Below are positions 26,070 to 38,892 of a DNA stretch of 64,000 nucleotides, one piece after another (the stretch's first letter is position 1; every line of letters begins with the position of its first letter). The notes under the pieces are model-generated. The model ran no database searches. It was not told where the DNA came from and saw only the letters and a program-made list of their open reading frames with translations. This stretch comes from Ascarosepion bandense. Lineage: Eukaryota; Mollusca; Cephalopoda; Sepiida; Sepiidae. The stretch covers positions 8,142,001 through 8,206,000 of the forward strand of contig JBBBDQ010001122.1 of assembly GCA_037127315.1 (NCBI GenBank). Reading direction: 5' to 3'. The position numbers were made by a program, and so were the translations under genes.

Positions 26070-26105
26070 TGATGAATAACACATATATTTTTCTGTTATT
26101 CTAAT
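26049..26105 (+). repeat. Outer flank of satellite B (left), LTR-like sequence
   Basis: From GGACTGACGCTTC to CACATATATTTTTCTGTTATTC this matches the reverse complement of about 50,865-50,923, at the far end of the inverted array. It marks the left outer boundary of the satellite B palindrome and the point where unit 1 begins. Confidence 0.65.
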
Positions 26106-29100
26106 ACACTGTTTGAACCTACATTCTTGCTTCCGTGTCTTTCTTCCTGGCCCTAACACTCGTATTTGTATATATATTCTGTTATTCTAATAAACTGTTT
26201 GAACCTACCTTGTTGTTTCCGTGTCTTTCTTCCTGGCCCTAACACTCGTATTTGTATATATATTCTGTTATTCTAATACACTGTTTGAACCTACCTTCTT
26301 GCTTCAGTGTCTTTCTTCCTGGACCTAACACTCGTATTTGTATATATATTCTGTTATTCTAATAAACAGTTTCAACCTACATTCATGTTTCCGTGTCTTT
26401 TTCCTGGACATAAACTCGTATTTGTATATACATTCTGTTATTCTAATACACTGTTTCAATCTACATTCTTGATTCCGTGTCTTCCTTCCTGGCCCTAACA
26501 CTCGTATTTGTATATATATTCTGTTATTCTAATACACTGTTTGAAACTACTTTCTTGTTTCCGTGTCTTTCTTCCTGACCCTAACACTCGTATTTGTATA
26601 TATATTCTGTTATTCTAATACACTGTTTGAACCTACCTTCTTCTTTTCGTGTCTCTCTTCCTGGCCCTAACACTCGTATTTGTATATATGTTCTGTTATT
26701 CTAATACACTGTTTGAACCTACCTTCTTGTTTCCGTGTCTTTCTTCCTGGCCCTAACACACGTATTTGTATATATATTCTGTTATTCTAATAAAATGTTT
26801 GAACCTACACTCATGTTTCCGTGTCTTTCTTCCTGGACATAACACACGTATTTGTATATATATTCTGTTATTCTAATACACTGTTTGAAACTACCTTCTT
26901 GTTTCCGTGTCTTTCTTCCTGGTCCTAACACTCGTATTTGTATATATATATTCTGTTATTCTAATACACTGTTTGAACCTATCTTCTTGTTTTCGTGTCT
27001 TTCTTCCTGGTCCTAACACTCGTATTTGTATATATATTCTGTTATTCTAATACACTGTTTGAACCTACCTTCTCGTTTCCGTGGCTTTCTTCCTGGCCCT
27101 AACACACGTATTTGTATATATATGTTCTGTTATTCAAATACACTGTTTGAACCTACCTTCTTGTTTCCGTGTCTTTCTTCCGGGCCCTAACACTCGTATT
27201 TGTATATATATATTCTGTTATTCTAATACACTGATTACACATACCTTCTTGTTTCCGTGTCTTTCTTCCTGTCCCTAACACTCGTACTTGTATATATATT
27301 CTGTTATTCTAATACACTGTTTGAACCTACTTTCTTGTTTCCGTGTCTTTCTTCTTGGCCCTAACATTCGCATTTGTATATATATTCTGTTATTCTAATA
27401 CACTGTTTGAAACTACTTTCTTGTTTCCGTGTCTTTCTTCCTGGACATAACATTCGTATTTGTATATATATTCTGTCATTCTAATAAACTGTTTGAACCT
27501 ACCTTCTTGTTTCCGTGTCTTTCTTCCTGGCCCTAACATTCGTATTTGTATATATATTCTGTTATTCTAATACACTGTTTGAACCTACCTTCTTGTTTCC
27601 GTGTCTTTTTTCCCGGCACTAATAAACGTATTTGAAAATATATTCTGTTATTCTAATAAAATGTTTGAACCTACACTCATGTTTCCGTGCCTTTCTTCCT
27701 GGACATAACACACGTATTTGTATATATATTCTGTTATTCTAATACACTGTTTGAACCTACCTTCTTGTTTCCGTGTCTTTCTTCCTGGTCCTAACACTCG
27801 TATTTGTATATATATATTCTGTTATTCTAATACACTGTTTGAACCTATCTTCTTGTTTTCGTGTCTTTCTTCCTGGTCCGAACACTCGTATTTTTATATA
27901 TATTCTGTTATTCTAATACACTGTTTGAACCTACCTTCTCGTTTCCGTGGCTTTCTTCCTGGCCCTAACACTCGTATTTGTATTTATATATTCTGTTATT
28001 CAAATACACTGTTTGAACCTACCTTCTTGTTTCCGTGTCTTTCTTCCTGGCCCTAACACTCATATTTGTATATATATATTCTGTTATTCTAATACACTGA
28101 TTACACATACCTTCTTGTTTCCGTGTCTTTCTTCCTGGCCCTAACACTCGTATTTGTATATATATTCTGTTATTCTAATACACTGATTACACATACCTTC
28201 TTGTTTCCGTGTCTTTCTTCCTGGCCCTAACACTCGTATTTGTATATATATTCTGTTATTCTAATAAACTGTTTGAACCTACACTCATGTTTCCGTGTCT
28301 TTCTTCCTGGACATAACATTCGTATTTGTGTATATATTCTGTCATTCTAATAAACTGTTTGAACCTACCTTCTTGTTTCCGTGTCTTTCTTCCTGGCCCT
28401 AACATTCGTATTTGTATATATATTCTGTTATTCTAATACACTGTTTGAACCTACCTTCTTGTTTCCGTGTCTTTTTTCCCGGCACTAATAAACGTATTTG
28501 AAAATATATTCTGTTATTCTAATAAAATGTTTGAACCTACACTCATGTTTCCGTGTCTTTATTCCTGTACATAACACTCGTATTTGTATATATATTCTGT
28601 TATTCTAATAAACTCTTTGAACCTACATTCATGTTTCCGTGTCTTTCTTCCTGGACATAACACTCGTATATGAATATATATTCTGTTATTCTAATACATT
28701 GTTTGAATCTACCTTCTTGCTTCCGTGTCTTTCTTCCTGGCGCTAACATTCGTATTTGTATATATATTCTGTTATTCTAATAAACTGTTTAAACCTACCT
28801 TTTTGTTTTCGTGTCTTTCTTCCTGGCCTTAACACTCGTATTTGTATATATATATTCTGTTATTCTTATAAACTGTTTGAACCTACCTTTTTGTTTCCGT
28901 GTTTTTCTTTCTGGACCTAACACTCGTATTTCTTTTTATATTCTGTTATTCTAATAATCTGTTTGCACCTACATTCATGTTTAGGTGTCTTTCTTCCTGA
29001 ACCTAACACCCGTATTGGTATACATATATATATTCTGTTAATCTAATACACTGTTTGAAACTACATTCTTGTTTTCGTGTCTTTCTTCCTGGCCCTAACA

Positions 29101-32100
29101 CTCGTATTTGTATATATATTCTGTTATTCTAATACACTATTTGAACCTACATTCTGGTTTCCGTGTCTTTCTTCCTGGCCCTAACGTATTTATATATATA
29201 TTCTGTTATTCTAATACACTGTTTGAACCTACCTTCTTGTTTGCGTGTCTTTCTTCCTGGCCCTAACACTTGTATTTGTGTATATATTCAGTTATTCTAA
29301 TACATTGTTTGAACCTACCTTCTTGATTCCGTGTCTTTCTTCCTGGCCCTAACACTCATATTTGTATATATATTCTGTTATTCTAATACACTATTCGAAC
29401 CTACCTTCTTGTTTCCGTGTCTTTCTTTCTGGCCCTAACATTCGTATTTGTATATATATATTCTGTTATTCTAATACATTGTTTGAACCTACCTTCTTGC
29501 TTCCGTGTCTTTCTTCCTGTCCCTAACACTCGTACTTGTATATATATTCTGTTATTCTAATACACTGTTTGAACCTACCTTCTTGTTTCCGTGTCTTTCT
29601 TTTTGGCCCTAACATTCGCATTTGTATATATATTCTGTTATTCTAATACACTGTTTGAAACTACTTTCTTGTTTCCGTGTCTTTCTTCCTGACCCTAACA
29701 CTCGTATTTGTATATATATTCTGTTAATCTAATACACTGTTTGAACCTACCTTCTTCTTTTCGTGTCTCTCTTCCTGGCCCTATCACTCGTATTTGTATA
29801 TATATTCTGTTATTCTAATACACTTTTTGAACCTACCTTCTTGTTTCCGTGTCTTTCTTCCTGGCTCTAACACACGTATTTGTATATATATTCTGTTATT
29901 CTAATAAAATGTTTGAACCTACACTCATGTTTCCGTGTCTTTCTTCCTGGACATAACACATGTATTTGTATATATATTCTGTTATTCTAATACACTGTTT
30001 GAACCTACCTTTTTGTTTCCGTGTCTTTCTTCCTGGCCCTAACACTCGTATTTGTATATATATTCTGTTATTCTAATACACTGTTTGAACCTATCTTCTT
30101 GTTTTCGTGTCTTTCTTCCTGGTCCTAACACTCGTATTTGTATATATATTCTGTTATTCAAATACACTGTTTGAACCTACATTCTTGTTTCCGTGTCTTT
30201 CTTCCTGGCCCTAAAATTCGCATTTGTATATATATTCTGTTATTCTAATACACTGTTTGAAACTACTTTCTTGTTTCCGTGTCTTTCTTCCTGGCCCTAA
30301 CACTCGCATTTGTATATATATTCAGTTATTCTAATAAACTGTTTGAACCTACACTCATGTTTCCGTGTCTTTCTTCCTGGACGTAACACTCGTATTTGTA
30401 TATATATTCTGTCATTCTAATAAACTGTTTGAACCTACCTTCTTTTTTCCGTGTCTTTCTTCCTCGGCCCTGGCCCTAACACTCGCATTTGTATATATAT
30501 TCAGCTATTCTAATAAACTGTTTGAACCTACACTCATGTTTCCGTGTCTTTCTTCCTGGACATAACACTCGTATTTGTATATATATTCTGTTATTCTAAT
30601 ACACTGTTTGAACCTACTTTCTTGTTTCCGTGTCTTTGTTCCTGGCCCTAACACTCGCATTTGTATATATATTCAGTTATTCTAATAAACTGTTTCAACC
30701 TACACTCATGTTTCCGTGTCTTTCTTCCTGGACATAACACTCGTATTTGTATATATATTCTGTTATTCTAATAAACTGTTTGAACCTACACTCATGTTTC
30801 CGTGTTTTTCTTCCTGGCCCTAACACTCGCATTTGTATATATATTCAGTTATTCTAATAAACTGTTTGAACCTACACTCATGTTTCCGTGTCTTTCTTCC
30901 TGGACATAACACTCGTATTTGTATATATATTCTGTTATTCTAATACACTGTTTGAACCTACTTTCTTGTTTCCGTGTCTTTCTTCCTGGCCCTAACACTC
31001 GCATTTGTATATATATTCAGTTATTCTAATAAACTGTTTGAACCTACACTCATGTTTCCGTGACTTTCTTCCTGGACATAACACTCGTATTTGTATATAT
31101 ATTCTGTTATTCTAATAAACTGTTTGAACCTACACTCATGTTTCCGTGTCTTTCTTCCTGGACATAACATTCGTATTTTTATATATATTCTGACATTCTA
31201 ATAAACTGTTTGAACCTACCTTCTTGTTTCCGTGTCTTTCTTCCTGGCCCTAACATTCGTATCTGTATATATATTCTGTTATTCTAATACACTGTTTGAC
31301 CCTACCTTCTTGTTTCCGTGTCTTTTTTCCCGGCACAAATAAACGTATTTGTAAATATATTCTGTTATTCTAATAAAATGTTTGAACCTACACTCATGTT
31401 TCCGTGTCTTTCTTCCTGGCCCTAACATTCGTATTTGTATGTATATTCTGTTATTCTAATAAACTGTTTGAACCTACATTCTTGTTTCCGAGTCTTTCTT
31501 CCTGGCCCTAACATTCGTATTCGTATATATATTCTGTTATTCTAATAAACTTTTTGAACCTACCTTCTTGTTTTCGTGTCTTTCTTCCTGGCCCTAACAC
31601 TCGTATTTGTATATATATATTCTGTTATTCTTATAAACTGTTTGAACCTACCTTTTTGTTTCCGTGTTTTTCTTTCTGGCCCTAACACTCGTATTTCTTT
31701 TTATATTCTGTTATTCTAATAATCTGTTTGAACCTACATTCATGTTTAGGTGTCTTTCTTCCTGAACCTAACACCCGTAGTGGTATACATATATATATTC
31801 TGTTATTCTAATACACTGTTTGAATCTACCTTCTTGTTTTCGTGTCTTTCTTCCTGGCCCTAACACTCCTATTTGTATATATATTATGTTATTCTAATAC
31901 ACTATTTGATCCTACATTCTGGTTTCCGTGTCTTTCTTCCTGGCCCTAACGTATTTATATATATATTCTGTTATTCTAATACACAGCTTGAACCTACCTT
32001 CTTGTTTCCGTGTTTTTCTTCCTGGCCCTAACACTTGTATTTGTGTATATATTCAGTTATTCTAATACAGTGTTTGAACCTACCTTCTTGTTTGCGTGTC

Positions 32101-34473
32101 TTTCTTCCTGGCCCTAACACTTGTATTTGTATATATATTCTGTTATTCTAATAAACTGTTTGAACCTACCTTCTTGTTTACGTGTCTTTCTTCCTGGCCC
32201 TAACACTCGTATTTGTATATATATTCAGTTATTCTAATAAACTGTTTGAACCTACCTTCTTGTTTACGTGTCTTTCTTCCTGGCCCTAACACTCGTATTT
32301 GTATATACATATTCTGTTATTCTAATACACTGTTTGAACCTACCTTCTTGCTTCCGTGTCTTTCTTCCTGGCCCTAACACTCGTACTTGTATATATATTC
32401 TGTTATTCTAATACACTGTTTGAACCTACCTCCTTTTTTCCGTGTCTTTCTTCTTGGCCCTAACATTCGCATTTGTATATATATTCTGTTATTCTAATAC
32501 ACTGTTTGAACCTACATTCTTGCTTCCGTGTCTTTCTTCCTGTCCCTAATACTCGTACTTGTATATATATTCTGTTATTCTAATACACTGTTTGAAACTA
32601 CTTTCTTGTTTCCGTGTCTTTCTTTCTGACCCTAACACTCTGATGTGTATATATATTCTGTTATTCTAATAAACTGTTTGAACCTACATTCATGTTTCCG
32701 TGTCTTTCTTCCTGAACCTAACACTCGTATTTGTATATATATATTCTGTTATTCTAATACACTGTTTGAACCTATCTTCTTGTTTTCGTGTCTTTCTTCC
32801 TGGTCCTAACACTCGTATTTGTATATATATTCTGTTATTCTAATACATTGTTTGAACCTACCTTCTCGTTTCCGTGGCTTTCTTCCTGGCCCTAACACTC
32901 GTATTTGTATATATATATTCTGTTATTCAAATACACTGTTTGAACCTACCTTCTTGTTTCCGTGTCTTTATTCCTGGCCCTAACACTCGTATTGTATATA
33001 TATATTCTGTTATTCTAATACACTGATTACACATACCTTCTTGTTTCCGTGTCTTTCTTCCTGGCCCTAACACTCGTATTTGTATATATATTCTGTTATT
33101 TTAATACACTATTTGAACCTACATTCTGGTTTCCGTGTTTTTCTTCCGGGCCCTAACGTATTTATATATATATTCTTTTATTCTAATACACTGTTTGAAC
33201 CTACGTTCTTGTTTCCGTGTCTTTCTTCCTGGCCCTAAGACTTGTATTTGTATATATATTCTGTTATTCTAATACAGTGTTTGAACCTACCTTCTTGTTT
33301 GCGTGTCTTTCTTCCTGGCCCTAACACTTGTATTTGTATATATATTCTGTTATTCTAATACACTGTTTGAACCTACCTTTTTGTTTCCGTGTTTTTCTTC
33401 CTGGCCCTAACACTTGAATTTGTATATATATTCTGTTATTCTAATACACTGCTTGAACCTACATTATTGTTTCCGTGTTTTTCTTCCTGGCCCTAACACT
33501 TGTATTTGTATATATATTCTGTTATTCTAATACACTGTTTGAACCTATTTTCTTGTTTCCGCGTTTTTCTTCCTGGCCCTAACATTTGTATTTGTATATA
33601 TATTCAGTTATTCTAATATACTGTTTGAACCTACCATCTTGCGTGTCTTTCTTCCTGGCCCTAACACTTGTATTTGTATATATATTCAGTTATTCTAATA
33701 CACTGTTTGAACCTACCTTCTTGTTTCCGTGTTTTACTTCCTGGCCCTAACAATCGTATTTGAATATATATTCAGTTATTCTAATACACTGTTTGAACCT
33801 ACCTTCTTGTTTCCGTGTTTTACTTCCTGGCCCTAACAATCGTATTTGTATATATATTCAGTTATTCTAATACACTGTTTGAACCTACCTTCTTGTTTCC
33901 GTGTTTTTCTTCCTGGCCCTAACACTCGTATTTGTATATATATTCAGTTATTCTAATACACTGTTTGAACCTACCTTCTTGTTTGCGTGTCTTTCTTCCT
34001 GGCCGTAACACTTGTATTTGTATATATATTCAGTTATTCTAATATACTGTTTGAACCTTCCATCTTGTTTGCGTGTCTTTCTTCCTGGCCCTAACACTTC
34101 TATTTGTATATGTATTCAGTTATTCTAATACACTGTTTGAACCTACCTTCTTGTTTCCGTGTTTTACTTCCTGGCCCTAACAATCGTATTTGAATATATA
34201 TTCAGTTATTCTAATACACTGTTTGAACCTACCTTCTTGTTTGCGTGTCTTTCTTCCTGGCCGTAACACTTGTATTTGTATATATATTCAGTTATTCTAA
34301 TACACTGTTTGAACCTACCTTCTTGTTTGCGTGTCTTTCTTCCTGGCCCTAACACTTGTATTTGTATATATGTTCAGTTATTCTAATACACTGTTTGAAC
34401 ATACCTTCTTGTTTGTGTGTCTTTCTTCCTGGCCCTAACACTCGTATTTGTATATATATTCTGTTATTCTAAT
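26090..34473 (+). repeat. Satellite B, left block (86-90 bp unit)
   Basis: Tandem units read TTCTGTTATTCTAATACACT, GTTTGAACCTACCTTCTTGT, TTCCGTGTCTTTCTTCCTGG, CCCTAACACTCGTATTTGTA and a short (TA)n. The length varies by TA number and by AATAAACTG versus AATACACTG variants. Multi-unit blocks recur: the rare CCCGGCACTAATAAACG unit appears near 27,611, 28,477 and, as GGCACAAATAAACG, 31,330. Unit length is mostly not a multiple of 3, so open frames stop after about 65 residues; none is a gene. Towards 33,600-34,470 the TTCAG and TTTGCG subfamily takes over. Confidence 0.95.
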
Positions 34474-35192
34474 TCAAATTTCCTGTGTTAAACTGTGAGG
34501 TATTTTCCGTTTGTTTTTTTTTTTGTTTTTTTTTTGTTTTTATATATATATCTGTGTATTTGTTCCCCCCCCCCTTTTTGGAGTTCATGCTTCATTTGGG
34601 AGGAAAAAAAAAAAAGTTTGAAATTTACATTTATTCTGTTATGCGAAGCTACTTTGGCCAAGTTATCAGCAGCCATTACAGCTCCATGCCACGTGTTGTT
34701 CTTTGAATGGGAATTTACCTAGCAGGCTGACTCGCCGTAGATTTTTGGGAAAAGCAAGAATTGAAGAATGAATCTTTAATTCAAATTTCCTGTGTTAAAC
34801 TGTGAGGTATTTTCCGTTTGTTTTTCTTTTTTTTTTTTTTGTTTTTATATATATATATGTGTATTTGTTCCCCCCCCTTTTTGGAGTTCATGCTTCATTT
34901 GGGAGGAAAAAAAAAAAAAGTTTGAAATTTACATTTATTCTGTTATGCGAAGCTACTTTGGCCAAGTTATCAGCAGCCATTACAGCTCCATGCCACGTGT
35001 TGTTCTTTGAATGGGAATTTACCTAGCAGGCTGACTCGCCGTAGATTTTTGGGAAAAGCAAGAATTGAAGAATGAATCTTTAATTCAAATTTCCTGTGTT
35101 AAACTGTGAGGTATTTTCCGTTTGTTTTTTTTTTTTTTTTTGTTTTTATATATATATCTGTGTATTTGTTCCCCCCCCCCTTTTGGAGTTCA
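34474..35192 (+). promoter_or_regulatory. Tandem 5'UTR monomers of the LINE
   Basis: Unit 1 (34,471-34,777, about 307 bp) and unit 2 (34,778-35,081, 304 bp) are nearly identical; unit 3 (35,082 to about 35,192) is partial. Each starts AATTCAAATTTCCTGTG and contains a T-rich tract, a short (TA)n, a C run of 7-10, an A run and a CCACGTG E-box-like site. Tandem 5' monomers act as promoters in mouse L1 and some other LINEs. Promoter function here is inferred from position and repetition. Confidence 0.6.
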
Positions 35193-35199
35193 TTTGGAC

Positions 35200-35225
35200 T
35201 TTAACTAAGTTAAAACTTAGTTAAA
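35200..35225. repeat. Perfect short palindrome in LINE 5'UTR
   Basis: TTTAACTAAGTT and AACTTAGTTAAA form a 12-bp perfect stem around two bases, just after the last monomer. It could extrude or form an RNA hairpin. Two long T tracts follow. Confidence 0.7.
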
Positions 35226-35785
35226 CTCCACTTTTGTAAGTTTGTGTTTTTTTTTTTTTTCTCAAAGGATTGTTCGTTTGTTTTTTTTTTGTTTTTTTTT
35301 TTTTAAATAGGAGTAGATAGGTCACACTATCGCCCGGTCTATACTCCTCCCACGTCTATTGAACTGGAGTAGAAGCTCGTTCCTTGTTTCCTGCTTAGGA
35401 TGTGGTTTCCGGTTTTCACTTCTCTCTCTTCAGACCTTGGTACTGGTGCTTCCGTGAGTTTCCTGCGATCTGGCCGGTTGGTGGCAATGGCTCATCACTG
35501 TGAGGGTACCGGGTTGGCAGTTTCCTGGTTGCTGCTTCCGACTGGTAGTTAGGAGCCCTAACTCTTGCGTAGCGTCAAGAGCGGCTGCTCTGATCAACAG
35601 TTGTATAATATCGGGGTTCTTGTAGTGCCATGTCGCGCATGGATAGGTGTCCCTGCAAGCGCTTTCGGTGGGCAACCCCGAGGCCACACCTTGTTGCAGC
35701 CCTAGCCAGTCTCCCTCCCAGCACAGATCGTGGGTAATGACCGCCTGTATCCTCTACCCTAGGTCCCTTTCTATAAACAAAAAAC

Positions 35786-38677
35786 ATGACAAGACAAAAC
35801 AGAAATGACCCTAAACCAGCTAAATCCAAACCACCTAAGCCCATTAACCTCTCCTTCACTAATATCCGAGGCATTCGTACTAACTTTGCTAGTGTAGAAG
35901 CGTTCCTGCATGAAAAGTCCCCTGACATCCTCGCGCTCTGCGAAACTAACCTCAACTCAACTATTCCCTCCTCTGACCTCTTCATCCCTGGTTATCTTCC
36001 CCTTTTAAGGAAGGATTCTACTGTCCACATGCATGGGCTGGGTGTTTATGTCAGCGAACACCTCCCCATAACTAGGGTGACTTCACTCGAATCTACTGAC
36101 CACCAATACATATGTCTCCGCTTGTCTCTCCTCAGTTCGGTTAGCTACCTATTCTTCCTTTACCGTTCTCCCTCCTCTCCTGACTGCTCCCTACTAGATA
36201 GCATTGCCGACGACATAGATAAGGCTATTTCCTATCACCCATTTGCCCACATATTTGTATTTGGAGACCTCAATGCCCATCACTCTGAGTGGCTTGAAAA
36301 CGCTGTTACTGATTCGGCGGGCATTCACGCCATGAACTTTGCTATTTCCCAATCCCTTACGCAAGTGGTGGACTTCCCCACTCGCTTCCCAAGCACACCC
36401 TCGGGTCATTCCTCACTGCTAGACATATGTTTCACCTCTGCGCCCGACGCCTGTCAAGTCTCCCAGCTTTGCCCTCTCGGCAACTCCGACCACGCTGTAG
36501 TCTCCCTCAGTATTTCTTTCCAATCTCACTCCCCCCATGATCCCCCTACTCATAGAACCTCCTACCTCTACCAAAAAGCTGACTGGGATGCCTTTCGCGA
36601 TTTCCTCTGCGACGTCCCTTGGGGAAAAGTGTTTGACCTATCAGTTGATGACTGTGCCTCTGAGGTCTCGTCATGGGTGAAAGCTGGCATTGATGCCTTC
36701 ATACCCACCAGGAAGTATTGCTTAAAACCTCATTCCTCTCCGTGGTTCTCTCCGGCCTGCTCAGCCGCCATTGCCCACAGGAACCATTACTTCCATCTAT
36801 TCCAGAGACAGCCAACTGATCACAATAGGCGCCTGTTCACATCCGCTCGCAGTGAGTGCAAGAGAACCCTAAATGACGCCAAACAGTTGTTTGCGGAGAG
36901 AATGCGACAGCACATAGCTGACCGCAAGTTCGGCTCCAAGGACTATTGGAGGATTTGTAAACGAGTGCTCAACAATAGGAAATCCTCAATACCTCCTTTA
37001 ATCCATGGATTTGACGTTCTCACGTCATCTGCTGAGAAAGCTGAGTGCTTTGCCCGCAGATTCTCATCCAACTCCACACTCGACTCGTCCGGAGTGCACC
37101 CACCCGACTTCCCTATTAGAACTGAGGCCAAACTGCATGACGTGTATATTACCCCGACAATGGTATCCAGAGTAATTTCAAAACTCGACCCCCATAAGGC
37201 GTGTGGAGACGATGGAATCCCGGTGATAGTCCTTAAGAGGTGTGCCCCTGAACTTTCCCCTGTCCTCTCTAAACTGTTTAACTACTGCCTTTCTGCTTCC
37301 TGCTTTCCTGCATGCTGGAAATTCTCCTCAGTCGTTCCTGTCTTTAAGAACTGTGGTGAACCCTCGGACCCATCCAACTATCGCCCTATCAGTCTTCTAC
37401 CAATATTCGGGAAAGTGTTCGAGGCTATAATAAATGCTGAAATAGTTCATCATCTCACCGCCCACAAACTGTTCTCCGACAGGCAATATGGATTCCGATT
37501 TGACAGGTCCACAGCCGACCTGCTAACTACTGTAACGGAGTACATGCTACAGGCCCTTGATGAGTCTGACGAGGCTCGCGCGGTTGCTCTGGATATCTCC
37601 AAGGCTTTCGACAGGGTTTGGCACCCTGGCCTCCTATGCAAAATACGCGGTTATGGTATTACCGGTCGCCTGCTTGACCTAATCCAATCTTTCTTAAATA
37701 ACCGCAAAATGAAGGTCGTTCTGAATGGGCGTGCCTCTTCGTCCTACAGCACGAATGCTGGTGTCCCACAAGGCTCTATCCTGGGCCCAACGCTCTTCCT
37801 TATTTTCATCAACGACCTCCCAGATGAGATCAGGTCCCAAGTAGGCATCTACGCAGATGACACTACAATATACTCCCGCTCCAGTAAGAAACCTGTCGTG
37901 GCGGACAGACATAATCTCGCTGCTGACCTTGAGCGGGATCTACACTCTGTGGTGAACTGGGGCAAGAAGTGGCTTGTCAACTTCAATTCCTCTAAGACCA
38001 AGCTGTTGTCTGTCAACCATTACAGGCAACCTCTTCTGCCTCCCATAAGCATGGACCAGATGATTCTCCCGGAGAGTAATACACTACGCCTCCTCGGACT
38101 TACCCTGTCCTCAGACCTCAAATGGAAGCACTATATTGAATCCATAGCAAAATCTACTGCTAAGAAGATTGGGTCACTATGTCGATCCAGGATGTTTTTT
38201 CCACCTGAATCCATCCTGCATATATACAAGTCAACCATCCGTCCGTGCATGGAGTACTGCTGCCATTTATGGTCAGGTGCCCCTGCCGTTCTCCTCAGTG
38301 TTCTTGACAAGCTCCAAAGGAGAGTCTGTAATGTGATAGGTACTGATCTGGCGACTCGTCTGCAGCCACTTTCCCATCGTCGAAATGTGGCCTCCCTCTG
38401 TCTCTTCTATAAATACTTTCATGGCTTCTGCTCGGATGAGCTTAAGTCACTGATGCCTCCTCAACAGGTGTTTACCCGTTCAACCAGACTGGCAACTGGG
38501 TCCCACCCATTCACAGTCAGGTTAGCCAAACGCAGACGACAATTCTACTCCTGCAGCTTCCTCTCTCGCACTTCCCGCCTGTGGAACTCACTCCCATATT
38601 CTTGCTTTCCTGATGGCTACGACCTCCAGAAATTTAAAAGCAAAGTTAATACTCACCTACTAACCACTGGCATCTAG
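35786..38677 (+). CDS. LINE endonuclease/reverse transcriptase polyprotein
   Basis: 963 residues, uninterrupted. The product nicks target DNA and copies element RNA there (target-primed reverse transcription). Residues about 20-240 form an APE-type endonuclease: FTNIRGI (24-30), the catalytic-type E in CETNLN (E53), GDLNAH (160-165) and SDHAVV (234-239). The reverse transcriptase follows at about 450-790: NYRPISLLP (531-539), LDISKAFD (602-609), GVPQGSILGP (659-668) and the catalytic YADD (689-692). The C-terminal part has CMEYCCHLWSGAP and the family-specific RTSRLWNSLPYSCF. The start is the first ATG after AACAAAAAAC, with A at -3. No RNase H domain or zinc-knuckle ORF1 is seen. The motifs fit the Jockey/CR1 group; the exact clade needs a tree. 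Confidence 0.95.
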   Translation: MTRQNRNDPKPAKSKPPKPINLSFTNIRGIRTNFASVEAFLHEKSPDILALCETNLNSTIPSSDLFIPGYLPLLRKDSTVHMHGLGVYVSEHLPITRVTSLESTDHQYICLRLSLLSSVSYLFFLYRSPSSPDCSLLDSIADDIDKAISYHPFAHIFVFGDLNAHHSEWLENAVTDSAGIHAMNFAISQSLTQVVDFPTRFPSTPSGHSSLLDICFTSAPDACQVSQLCPLGNSDHAVVSLSISFQSHSPHDPPTHRTSYLYQKADWDAFRDFLCDVPWGKVFDLSVDDCASEVSSWVKAGIDAFIPTRKYCLKPHSSPWFSPACSAAIAHRNHYFHLFQRQPTDHNRRLFTSARSECKRTLNDAKQLFAERMRQHIADRKFGSKDYWRICKRVLNNRKSSIPPLIHGFDVLTSSAEKAECFARRFSSNSTLDSSGVHPPDFPIRTEAKLHDVYITPTMVSRVISKLDPHKACGDDGIPVIVLKRCAPELSPVLSKLFNYCLSASCFPACWKFSSVVPVFKNCGEPSDPSNYRPISLLPIFGKVFEAIINAEIVHHLTAHKLFSDRQYGFRFDRSTADLLTTVTEYMLQALDESDEARAVALDISKAFDRVWHPGLLCKIRGYGITGRLLDLIQSFLNNRKMKVVLNGRASSSYSTNAGVPQGSILGPTLFLIFINDLPDEIRSQVGIYADDTTIYSRSSKKPVVADRHNLAADLERDLHSVVNWGKKWLVNFNSSKTKLLSVNHYRQPLLPPISMDQMILPESNTLRLLGLTLSSDLKWKHYIESIAKSTAKKIGSLCRSRMFFPPESILHIYKSTIRPCMEYCCHLWSGAPAVLLSVLDKLQRRVCNVIGTDLATRLQPLSHRRNVASLCLFYKYFHGFCSDELKSLMPPQQVFTRSTRLATGSHPFTVRLAKRRRQFYSCSFLSRTSRLWNSLPYSCFPDGYDLQKFKSKVNTHLLTTGI

Positions 38678-38892
38678 CTCTCTCTCCCCTCCCCTGTATA
38701 ACCTTCCCTTTCTCTCCGCCCATGTACCTGTCATTGCACCTGCTTTCTCAGTTTTCTATTGTTCCCTTCTAACTAGCTTGTACTCCTCACTCTTTTCTAA
38801 TTAATCTTTCTACATTTATGTAACCCCCAGCACATCAGTGGTGTTTCTGCCTTGCTCGGGGTGAAATGATTAAAAAAAAAACAAAAAAAAAA
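38678..38892 (+). other. LINE 3'UTR and A-rich tail
   Basis: A pyrimidine-rich 3'UTR containing TCCCCTGTATAACCTTCC and TTTCTCTCCGCCCATGTACC, then ATGTAACCCCCAGCAC, a conserved end CTTGCTCGGGGTGAAATGATT and an A tail interrupted by one C. The pyrimidine part resembles degenerate satellite A units, which supports an origin of satellite A from this kind of 3'UTR. Confidence 0.75.

Larger units (their letters stand above)
34474..38892 (+). mobile_element. LINE of Jockey/CR1 type, intact ORF, inserted in satellite B
   Basis: In order: two and a half 5' monomers (34,474-35,192), a further 5'UTR (35,193-35,785), one 963-codon ORF, a 3'UTR and an A-rich tail (38,871-38,893). The flanks are broken satellite B units: the left ends CTGTTATTCTAAT and the right resumes ACACTGTTTGAACC, so removing the element restores the unit with no visible loss. 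Target duplication cannot be resolved because of the A tail. An intact ORF, complete monomers and a clean site suggest a fairly recent full insertion. No gag-like ORF1 is present. 5'-truncated relatives lie at 58,326-58,659 and 51,021-51,236. Confidence 0.88.

Noticed and set aside
35575..35985. 136-codon minus-strand frame overlapping the LINE start
   Set aside because: Antisense shadow of the LINE 5'UTR and ORF start, with no domain.
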